NCBI GenBank assembly: GCA_013397865.1
Contig: VZTI01003251.1
Coordinates: 633,483 to 697,482 of the forward strand
Length of the DNA stretch: 64,000 nucleotides
Direction of reading: 5' to 3'
DNA from: Struthidea cinerea
Lineage: Eukaryota > Chordata > Aves > Passeriformes > Corcoracidae
Shown: piece by piece, positions 41,501 to 47,068 of the stretch
Layout: each line of letters opens with the position of its first letter
Numbering within the stretch: position 1 is the first letter of the stretch
Program-made: the position numbers and the translations under genes
Notes under the pieces: generated by a model
Database searches by the model: none
Told to the model about the DNA's origin: nothing
The model's input: the letters and a program-made list of their open reading frames with translations, nothing else

Positions 41501-42132
41501 TAATATGGGTTCTCGTTGCTCAGACATTTCCAATAATTGATTTTGGGCTAAAAAGTGCATTTAAAGCACTGCAGGGAGAGGTTTGCTGGCACTGAGACAT
41601 TTTAACTTTTTGTCATTAGAAACGAATTAGTTTAAAAACCAAATTGCAAAGAAACCTCCTGTGTCTTGCAGCACCAAGATACTTGACCAGTAGAGTACTG
41701 CAGCTCTGAAATCTCAGATGCTGTTTGAGCTCTGTGCTGGATGGATTCTTTCCATTGCTGTCAGGATTAGTCCCAATACTCTTAAGTGTTTATAGAACAG
41801 CTCCAGGCACCCACTGTGTTATTCTAAGGTGATGTGAAGCTTGAGGCCATTCACACTACAATGTGCTGTATCATGGTGTGGGCCAGCAGCATTTGGGGAG
41901 CTTCTGTTGGCCCTCCACAGTGAGGTTATCCTCATTCAGAGACCTGATTTTTTTCTGGATATTTGGCAAACATGGAAATGACTAGAGGACCTATTCTGTT
42001 CTCATTTCAGGTGTTGTTCTGGGAGGCTGTGGAGACAGATCCATTCGTTTTCGTCCAACACTGATCTTCAAGGATCACCACGCGCACCTCTTCCTGAACA
42101 TTTTCAGCGACATCTTAGCAAACTTCAAGTAA
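14512..42132 (+). CDS. ABAT: 4-aminobutyrate aminotransferase (GABA transaminase), mitochondrial; 15 coding exons
   Basis: ABAT is a PLP-dependent class III aminotransferase of the mitochondrial matrix. It moves the amino group of GABA to 2-oxoglutarate, giving succinic semialdehyde and glutamate. Fifteen exons join in phase: 14512-14581, 24962-25059, 25871-25900, 26486-26603, 31188-31237, 33936-34016, 34126-34218, 34594-34656, 35194-35257, 35911-36059, 37254-37391, 38576-38743, 39473-39619, 40635-40746, 42011-42132. The product is 500 residues, the same as the human enzyme. Residues 1-28 form a basic presequence and the mature protein should begin at S29. Visible key residues are C163 and C166 of the CGSC motif that holds the interchain 2Fe-2S cluster, substrate-binding R220, D326 pairing with the PLP nitrogen, Q329, K357 forming the Schiff base, and R473. 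All introns are GT-AG. The gene ends tail-to-tail with TMEM186. Confidence 0.97.
14582..24961 (+). other. ABAT: ABAT intron after coding exon 1 (10.4 kb)
   Basis: This is the largest intron between ABAT coding exons. It contains a probable degraded CR1 fragment near 17440-17625 and no other gene, RNA or conserved element that I can support. Open frames of up to about 150 codons (for example 17866-18300 on - and 20360-20824 on -) lack any recognisable domain and look like chance. Confidence 0.85.
17440..17625 (-). mobile_element. Probable highly diverged CR1/L2-like LINE fragment
   Basis: The + strand text resembles the antisense tail of old CR1 elements: a tract like TTGTCTCCCCCAAGACCTC, followed by TCTCTCCTTGTAGGTCCAG and a TCTAGAGTC tract. 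Divergence is high, so both the boundaries and the assignment are approximate. Confidence 0.45.
24962..25059 (+). CDS. ABAT: ABAT coding exon 2
   Basis: Encodes residues 24-56 (GHRYISQAAAK... to ...EVPGPRSR), including the expected mature N-terminus at S29. The acceptor is TTACAG and the donor is AGA|GTAAGT. Confidence 0.96.
25060..26485 (+). other. ABAT: ABAT introns 2 and 3 flanking the 30-nt exon
   Basis: The introns at 25060-25870 and 25901-26485 surround coding exon 3. They are AT-rich and non-coding, with no repeats or RNA genes recognised. Confidence 0.85.
25871..25900 (+). CDS. ABAT: ABAT coding exon 3 (30-nt microexon)
   Basis: Encodes residues 57-66, ELMKKLNGIQ, in phase 0 on both sides. 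It is bounded by TTTCTGCAG and CAG|GTAATT. Skipping it would keep the frame but remove ten residues. Confidence 0.95.
26486..26603 (+). CDS. ABAT: ABAT coding exon 4
   Basis: Encodes residues 67-105 plus one base. It includes NAEAVHFFCNYEESRGN and VDGNRMLDLYSQISS, the start of the aminotransferase fold. Confidence 0.97.
26604..31187 (+). other. ABAT: ABAT intron 4 (4.6 kb)
   Basis: Non-coding sequence. It contains three perfect 14-bp copies of TTCCCTCTAGCTGA (29720-29733, 29740-29753, 29754-29767). A GC-richer patch at about 30720-31030 is crossed by overlapping open frames but has no recognisable protein. Confidence 0.85.
29720..29767. repeat. ABAT: Short local repeat, three copies of a 14-bp unit
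   Basis: TTCCCTCTAGCTGA occurs at 29720, 29740 and 29754. The first and third copies are both followed by ACAACA, so a small local duplication is likely. It lies within ABAT intron 4. Confidence 0.9.
31188..31237 (+). CDS. ABAT: ABAT coding exon 5
   Basis: Completes codon 106 and encodes residues 107-122, YSHPSLIKLLQQPQNL. The acceptor is TTAATTAG and the donor is CTG|GTAAGT. Confidence 0.96.
31238..33935 (+). other. ABAT: ABAT intron 5 (2.7 kb)
   Basis: AT-rich and non-coding. It includes an A-rich low-complexity patch at about 31968-32030 and a CR1 fragment at 33270-33530. No RNA gene was recognised. Confidence 0.85.
33270..33530 (-). mobile_element. Degraded CR1-type LINE fragment in ABAT intron 5
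   Basis: The + strand text follows the antisense CR1 3' region: AGTTAGAAGGGACCTCAGG, CCAACCTCCTGCTCCAAGAG, GGTGCTCAGGGCTTTATC, a run like GCTGAAAAACCTTTTCCCTA, then TGAAGAGCCTGGAGCCTGGC. It is strongly diverged and 5'-truncated, and CR1 sense lies on the - strand. Confidence 0.75.
33936..34016 (+). CDS. ABAT: ABAT coding exon 6
   Basis: Encodes residues 123-149, starting STFINRPALGILPPENF. The acceptor is CTTTTTAG and the donor is TCA|GTAAGT; both junctions are phase 0. Confidence 0.97.
34126..34218 (+). CDS. ABAT: ABAT coding exon 7 (CGSC motif)
   Basis: Encodes residues 150-180. It contains MSCGSCSNENA, with C163 and C166 matching the cysteines that bind the 2Fe-2S cluster between subunits in the mammalian enzyme. 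The intron before it is only 109 bp. Confidence 0.97.
34594..34656 (+). CDS. ABAT: ABAT coding exon 8
   Basis: Encodes residues 181-201, starting NKERGHNNVTKEELES and ending MINQ. Acceptor and donor are standard, both junctions in phase 0. Confidence 0.96.
35194..35257 (+). CDS. ABAT: ABAT coding exon 9 (substrate-binding arginine)
   Basis: Encodes residues 202-222 plus one base: PPGCPDYAMLSFMGGFHGRT then L. It contains F217 and R220; the equivalent arginine binds the substrate carboxylate in the mammalian enzyme. The exon and its flanks are GC-richer than the neighbouring exons. Confidence 0.97.
35911..36059 (+). CDS. ABAT: ABAT coding exon 10
   Basis: Completes G223 and encodes residues 224-272, including CLATTHSKAIHKLDIPSLDW and a C-terminal KENQQEEARCLEE. 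The donor is GAG|GTAAAA. Confidence 0.97.
37254..37391 (+). CDS. ABAT: ABAT coding exon 11
   Basis: Encodes residues 273-318. It contains [20 protein letters not shown] with E298, which lines the active site in the mammalian structure. The donor is AAG|GTAATA. Confidence 0.97.
38420..38480 (+). promoter_or_regulatory. ABAT: G-rich tract upstream of ABAT exon 12
   Basis: Runs of GGG and GGGG (for example GGAGGGGAGGTTGGGGCAG) lie about 100-150 bp before the exon 12 acceptor. Intronic G-runs often act as splicing enhancers. This role is inferred from sequence type and position only. Confidence 0.3.
38576..38743 (+). CDS. ABAT: ABAT coding exon 12 (PLP lysine)
   Basis: Encodes residues 319-374. 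It carries [20 protein letters not shown] with D326 and Q329, then TFSKKMMTGGFF with K357, the lysine that forms the internal aldimine with PLP. Both junctions are phase 0. Confidence 0.98.
39473..39619 (+). CDS. ABAT: ABAT coding exon 13
   Basis: Encodes residues 375-423, starting PYRIFNTWLGDPSKN and ending GLLDLQ. The acceptor is TTTCCCAAG and the donor is CAG|GTAAAC. Confidence 0.97.
40635..40746 (+). CDS. ABAT: ABAT coding exon 14
   Basis: Encodes residues 424-460 plus one base, starting ARYPHLISRVRGRGTFCSFD. The donor is G|GTAAGA. Confidence 0.97.
42011..42132 (+). CDS. ABAT: ABAT coding exon 15 with stop codon
   Basis: Completes G461 and encodes residues 462-500, including LGGCGDRSIRFRPTL (with R473) and a C-terminal FSDILANFK. 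The TAA stop is at 42130-42132. Confidence 0.97.
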
Positions 42133-42586
42133 AAAGCAGTTCCCTCGCACTGAACAGCTGATTATGAAATTAGTTTGCATTAATTCATGTCTTCTCTACT
42201 TACAAGATACGTGTAGTCATAAACTGAGGTTTGTGTTCTGTCTGTAATCCTGCCCAAGGCAAGCTGCTCCATGCACACGTGCCCCAGGCAGAGCATTGGC
42301 ACTGGTCACCAGCAGGTACATGCAGCTGTCCCTCACTGTGCATTCCCTAGAAAATGTGGCCTGGTGCATTCCCTAGAACCTCCCTCTTCTGGCGTGGGCC
42401 ATGTTAACTGCAGAGTCCTCCCTACAGCCATGTCCCTGACTCTCCACTGTCTGAACAGGACCTGGTACAGTCTGTTTCCACAGGTGACCCTGGTAGATTT
42501 GCGTCCGGAAGCAGCAACAACTGTGGCCAAACACTCAGAGCCACACGCCTGCCACACAGAGAGTGCCATTCTCTAATGGCAGCTGG

Positions 42587-42592
42587 AATAAA
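42587..42592 (+). terminator. ABAT: Candidate proximal ABAT poly(A) signal
   Basis: AATAAA about 455 bp after the ABAT stop codon. Confidence 0.4.
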
Positions 42593-44195
42593 ATCAGTGT
42601 TTCAAGGAAGGCTCTGCTTTCCACCACTGCCAAGCACAGTATTTCACAGAATAATTTCCAGCTTTATTCCCTCGAGTACAGGCATCTGCCACACCAACTG
42701 CATCAGGGCACTGTCAGCTCTGCCCAGCCTGCACTCACTGCTTCAGGGGCACTGGTGCCCTCAGCCACACCTACAGCGCTGCAAGTGGCACTGAAGCCCT
42801 TGTCCTTTTGTCCTCATCATGGATGAGTTTTAAAACTTTTGACTTCTCTTACAAGCAGACTTGTACAGAGAAAACTCTACCCTGAAGTATATAATTTGAC
42901 AAGGCTTAGAGAACCATGCAAAGCACATTCTTCCACTTCTGCCAGCAGTCTAGAATGATTCCAGATTATTTTACCATTTGCCCAGAACACACAATAGCCA
43001 TTAATTTATCTATTACAACTTCTACACGAATACTTGAGGTATTTTGTAAAACTAAAGCAGAAATGCTTTATCTTAGCCATTATCTGGTATCAGAGCCACT
43101 ACAGTGAAGGCCTAGTCCTGACTGCACATCTACAATGCAAAGTAATTCTATTTTTGTTCTAATAGTATATTCTAAATCATCAGTACTTCAGAGATCTTCT
43201 AGAAAGCCACAGGATCAAAAAATGTGTCAACAGTTCATTAATTTGTTTCTCTTCAGAGAATTGTTTTGGATGTCTCTTTACTGTTTGCTGAAGGCTGACT
43301 TGAACTAGATCTGGTGCCTTTCTTTTTCTTGGTGAGCATCTGGATTTTGTTTACTAAGTTTAACTTTTTGTTGTGCACCAAAAAACAGGGACCACAATGG
43401 ACTTTACAGTTGCCCTATCAGGACCTGACCACAATTTTTAAGTACATAATAAGAGACAGAGAAGTTAAAAGATTTACATGTTTAATACAGCTACCAAAAT
43501 GTGAAAAGGTTCCTTACCTGCTTTGAGAAGTGTTAACCATGGTTTTCCCATTTTAAAGTACTGGTGTGGGAAACTCAAGCACAGTCACTTCTGCCAGCTT
43601 AAACCCAGTGAGATTTCTGTAAACCTCTGCAGAAAGCAGAATTCTGGTACCACCTGGGGAGAACCTGAGCAGGTGTTTGAACAGAGGTTGTAGAAATCTG
43701 GGGGAAGGACTGGTAAAAATTGGTGTTCAACAAAACCTCATTGTCATCGCTGTCCTCGTAAGCGTATTATCAGCAAAAGGAAAGTCAAACCAAGAACTGG
43801 ATTTGACAGCGTTTTGGGAATTAGTTTGTTCAACATATCAGTGCAGTAGTTTTAGTGAATGTCTCTAGCAAGTCTTGTACTTTTACAGAAGCAAAGGTCC
43901 AGTAATTTGAAGTCTTACCACATCTTCACTTTTATTATAACTACTCTAGGTGTTTTTATAATTTTTACTGACACTCAGTAACTGTATAATTGTGTACAAC
44001 ATGTTGATGAAATCGTTAGAGAATACATAGAAAGCACTACAGCTGAAGCATATAAAGTTAATATTGTTTACAGCATACTGTGGACAGTGCCAAATTAATG
44101 TTTAAACAAATACTTAAGTACACTTCATGGTGTAACTAGTAACTGTACACAGATTCATAACAAATGACATCAATCATGTGTAATCAATATTCTTA

Positions 44196-44201
44196 AATAA
44201 A
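44196..44201 (+). terminator. ABAT: Candidate distal ABAT poly(A) signal
   Basis: AATAAA in an AT-rich context (CTTAAATAAAATATTTATAA), about 2.06 kb after the stop codon. Confidence 0.55.
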
Positions 44202-44220
44202 ATATTTATAATTGAACTTC

Positions 44221-45059
44221 TCCAGGGCTTTTCATTTTACACCCAGTACATGCCTAAACAGAACCATTAGTGCACATTAAATACATTTTCATGAATATAA
44301 ACCTCCAAAAAACACAGTGCACCTGTACAGCCCACTGTATTTTGCTGCCATGGTGTTCACACCAAGGAACATTTGGATTTCTTTTGATATTGCCGTGCCA
44401 CACAGTATCAGCCACAATTTAAACTTGCAGAACCCCATTAGGAAAAGCTCATCATGAATAAATAGTAATTCAGGGTTACCCTGTGCACTTAAGTGGCAAT
44501 TTTACTTATCTGCCTCTGCTGATCCACCAAGAAACAGGTTTCACTTCACATGAGGAAGAAATAAGGGAAAGAACACTCCAAATTATTGGTGAGCGTCAGT
44601 TTATTTGCCAGTTTCAAATGAAGTAAGAGCTAGAAGAGTGGTGTAAGGAGTTAGCTTGCTTCTGACAATTCAAAAAATGTGTTATGTGTTATAGGTGATA
44701 AGTCTGGTTCTTTCTTGGGTTTAAATTCCTCATTTCTACTGAGGTTTTGGAAAAGGAAGAATCATACCAGTACCGTGGAATAAGACCACAATCCTTCATG
44801 GACACAGGTGCTGCTTTTCCCATTCCAATGAAGAATGGCAATTTCTGTAAGAGGCTCCTGAAACAGTGTCCCAGCCTTTAACTTAACAGCTGAGCTGCCA
44901 GTGTCTCTTGGAGCACACACCCTTGTTTTGCCCAGTTCCACTCCCATCCTGGAGGACCCTCCTGAGGCCAGGACACCCCACGCGCTTCCCCAGTTCCCTC
45001 AGTTGCATTAACACATGAGCACGTCTCTCTCTGACATTCAGCAGTACTCATCATGTGGA
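44221..45059. other. Spacer between the ABAT and TMEM186 3' ends
   Basis: About 840 bp with no recognised gene. It includes a further - strand AATAAA (TTTATT at 44600-44605) that could extend the TMEM186 3' UTR. Confidence 0.5.
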
Positions 45060-45521
45060 TGTACCAGATCAGCTTTATTTCCAGAGGCTTCCCAGCCAAC
45101 CTGAAATTGGCTAAAAGAAACACTGAGTTTGCAGTGAGGATGCTCTGGCAGCTCCTGCACTTCATTTCAAGAGTTCTTTCATGTTTCAAAACAATCAAAG
45201 AGGCCAACTGAAACAAACAGTCAGCCCCAGTACTCTGGCCTCCTATGGCACATTCCAAGGCGGACAGTTCAGACCTGGAATACTGTGCCATTACTGAATC
45301 CGACATGGAACAGACACTCCTCACACCATACACAAGCTGCAAGACCTTTAATCCAGTGGGCTGGGCTTTACCACTGCGACTTTCTACACTGGGTGCACTT
45401 AGAGCAGGCTTTGCACAGGAAAAGGACAGAGATGTGTAGTTTGGTAAACTACTTAAACCTCATGGAACAATAAGCACAATGAACATGCATCATGGAAAAT
45501 CACTGGAAATGAGCTGCTGTG
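45060..45521 (-). other. TMEM186: Probable TMEM186 3' UTR
   Basis: Lies between the TMEM186 stop codon and a - strand AATAAA (TTTATT at 45074-45079 on +). A 154-codon open frame crosses the region on - but has no domain. Confidence 0.5.
45074..45079 (-). terminator. TMEM186: Candidate TMEM186 poly(A) signal
   Basis: AATAAA on the - strand about 440 bp downstream of the TMEM186 stop codon. Confidence 0.5.
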
Positions 45522-46259
45522 TCACACAAGTTCTCCAAATATTTGAGTAAACTTCTGTCTGTCTACAATCTGGCCATACTTAATTGTAAAATACAAAGTA
45601 TCTGTACTGTCAGACCGTTTGAACTGGAGAAGCAGCTCCTCCTTGCTATCTCCAACTTCATCCAAAGTCACCACTGTCTCTATGGGACAGTAAATGTCAT
45701 TACGTCTTCCCCAAAATGTCAAGTGGGCCACTCTGACAGTTTGGCCGGTTTCACTTAAGTAGATTAAGCCAATAATTCTTCTGAAAAAGTAGCTCATACC
45801 ATACAACATTGCCCCAGCAAAGACGGCGATGCCAGTTGTATAGAAAAGGATATTCTGAGACACCTGGCCCTGCAGGTAGAGGTAGCAGATGGGAGGCAGC
45901 ACGACCATGGAGGTGGCAGTCTGCAACAGCTTCAGTCTCGACAGGACCCTGCAGTACCTTATCCCTGGGAACCTGTAGACCAGTTTGAATTCTTCTGTCC
46001 TCCCATCCACGGCCTTCTGTTGGACCACAGCAGCAGGGGCCGAATGGGACAGACACGCAGACGGCTCTCGCAGTCTCCTGATGTAATTATTGACACCATG
46101 AACTCGCTGGGTTTGTGACTGCAAACACTCCCAAGAACCAAAAATCCAGGGTGGGCGAGCATCTTCCCTTCTCCATGACCTTGTCCAGAGCTCCTTCTGT
46201 AGACATCTCCCAAAAGCTGGTGCCGTGCAGACTTTAGTCCTAACTGTGCAGAGCCAAGC
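45522..46259 (-). CDS. TMEM186: TMEM186 main coding exon
   Basis: Starts AWLCTVRTKV and ends FTQIFGELV, with the stop at 45522-45524. The open frame continues ten codons upstream to an ATG at 46289, but those codons contain the polypyrimidine tract and acceptor, so they are probably intron. Confidence 0.93.
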   Translation of the reverse strand, partial: AWLCTVRTKVCTAPAFGRCLQKELWTRSWRREDARPPWIFGSWECLQSQTQRVHGVNNYIRRLREPSACLSHSAPAAVVQQKAVDGRTEEFKLVYRFPGIRYCRVLSRLKLLQTATSMVVLPPICYLYLQGQVSQNILFYTTGIAVFAGAMLYGMSYFFRRIIGLIYLSETGQTVRVAHLTFWGRRNDIYCPIETVVTLDEVGDSKEELLLQFKRSDSTDTLYFTIKYGQIVDRQKFTQIFGELV

Positions 46260-46903
46260 CTGTAAGGAAAGATTCCCACAGGTCATCACTTGAGTCCTCT
46301 TTAAAACCTAATCAGTGAGCTCCGAGTTGGTCCCTCGGACACCTACAGACAGTAGAGCACAAGCCCCAGCTCACTGCAACCTTAAACCAGTGTTCTGATA
46401 GGAAACTGATGTTTGTGCAGAGGGGGAGGGAAAACTTTGCTAACACAGCTGCTATCAGTCAGCTCAGTGACCGACCCTTACACACCCCGTGCCTGTCGCT
46501 GCCTGAGCAATGTCACAGTGAAAGCTGTCTCCACCTGCTGAAATCGGCAACTCGTTGAATAACCACGTAAACAGCAATTTTAGGGAAACAGAAAACAAAA
46601 AGTAGACTAAGAACGGTAAAGGGGAGGAGAGCGCGCGCTAGGCCGAAAGAGGGAGCAGACGCTGGGAAGGTGCAGAACTGAAGAGAAAAGGCAGGAAGAG
46701 AAGTCCCGCGCTGCCCCCGCCATGCTGCAACACACGCGGGCACGCGTCTGTGCAGGGACCCGTCACCGAGCGGCCCGCGACGGGATGGGGACGGGGATGG
46801 AGAAAGGGATGGAGAAAGGGGACGGGAAGGAGATGGGGAAAAGGGAGAAGAAGGGGAATACGGAGCGGCCCACCCCAGCAGCCCCAGCCCTCACCGCCGC
46901 CAT
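45522..46903 (-). CDS. TMEM186: Transmembrane protein 186 (mitochondrial complex I assembly factor)
   Basis: TMEM186 is a mitochondrial inner-membrane protein that works with the MCIA complex in respiratory complex I assembly. The main exon, 46259-45522, encodes 245 residues after a consensus acceptor (TCTTTCCTTACAG). It matches the family at FKLVYRF, RVLSRLKLLQTA, MSYFFRRIIGLIYLSE, VRVAHLTFWG, YCPIETV and KYGQIVDRQKFTQIFGE. Two hydrophobic segments are visible, at about residues 114-131 and 138-162 of the spliced product. The first coding exon is inferred as ATGGCGGCG (46903-46895) followed by a GTGAGG donor; its phase 0 matches exon 2 and its MAA start matches mammalian orthologues. Total length is about 248 residues, longer than the human protein (213) because of an extended N-terminal part. 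It shares a head-to-head promoter with PMM2. Confidence 0.88.
46260..46894 (-). other. TMEM186: TMEM186 intron 1
   Basis: A 635-bp intron inferred from the GTGAGG donor at 46894 and the acceptor ending at 46260. It contains a strong purine-rich tract on + (46782-46858). Confidence 0.6.
46782..46858 (+). repeat. Polypurine, G-run low-complexity tract
   Basis: An almost unbroken purine tract on + with repeated GGGATGG/GGAGAAAGG units and G-runs at 46782-46784, 46787-46790, 46793-46796 and 46806-46808. It could form a G-quadruplex or triplex. It lies about 40-120 bp downstream of the TMEM186 start on the TMEM186 strand and about 150-220 bp upstream of PMM2. Confidence 0.75.
46895..46903 (-). 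CDS. TMEM186: Putative TMEM186 first coding exon (three codons)
   Basis: ATGGCGGCG followed by GTGAGGGC gives M-A-A and a phase 0 donor, compatible with exon 2. Mammalian orthologues also begin MAA. The upstream sequence is lost in the N gap that starts five bases away, so a different exon 1 inside the gap cannot be excluded. Confidence 0.6.
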
Positions 46904-47002
46904 GGCCCNNNNNNNNNNNNNNNNNNNNNNNNNNNNNNNNNNNNNNNNNNNNNNNNNNNNNNNCCCCGCCGGCAGGGGCGGCCCCGCCAGCCCGCGCCCG
47001 CC
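46904..47002. promoter_or_regulatory. Head-to-head (bidirectional) TMEM186/PMM2 promoter
   Basis: The inferred start codons of TMEM186 (-) and PMM2 (+) are separated by 99 bp as assembled. The flanks are very GC- and CpG-rich and no TATA box is visible. Both 5' UTRs and the core promoter must fall here, and most of it is masked by the gap. The same gene pair is also arranged head-to-head in mammals. Confidence 0.8.
46909..46963. other. Assembly gap (55 N)
   Basis: A run of 55 N inside the shared promoter, presumably a GC-rich stretch that failed to assemble. The real length may differ. Confidence 0.99.
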
Positions 47003-47068
47003 ATGGCGCCGCCGCCCTCAGCGCTCTGCCTGTTCGACGTGGATGGGACCCTCACGGCCCCGCGCCAG
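47003..47068 (+). CDS. PMM2: PMM2 coding exon 1
   Basis: Encodes residues 1-22, MAPPPSALCLFDVDGTLTAP then RQ, with the catalytic D12 and D14. The exon ends CAG and is followed by GCGAGT, a GC donor. Confidence 0.96.

Larger units (their letters stand above)
34017..42010 (+). other. ABAT: ABAT introns 6-14
   Basis: Nine introns lie between exons 6 and 15 (about 109, 375, 537, 653, 1194, 1184, 729, 1015 and 1264 bp). All are GT-AG and AT-rich. Beyond a G-rich tract at 38420-38480 and small A-rich patches (for example 36573-36600), no gene, RNA or transposon was recognised. Confidence 0.85.
42133..44220 (+). other. ABAT: Probable ABAT 3' UTR
   Basis: Downstream of the ABAT stop, AATAAA hexamers occur at 42587-42592 and 44196-44201. 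The distal one lies in strongly AT-rich sequence typical of a 3' end, so the UTR could be about 0.5 or 2.1 kb depending on the site used. Short open frames here show no conserved domain. Usage cannot be decided from sequence. Confidence 0.6.

Noticed and set aside
44878..45342. A 154-codon - strand open frame downstream of TMEM186
   Set aside because: It lies in the probable TMEM186 3' UTR and has no recognisable domain.
46260..46289. In-frame upstream ATG giving a 255-residue TMEM186
   Set aside because: The ten extra codons contain a textbook polypyrimidine tract and CAG acceptor. A phase-matched MAA first exon exists 635 bp upstream, so this stretch is most likely intron.
46513..46743. 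A 76-codon - strand open frame near the TMEM186 promoter, starting MPACVAAW
   Set aside because: It lies in the inferred TMEM186 intron, has no usable donor in a matching phase and no family similarity.
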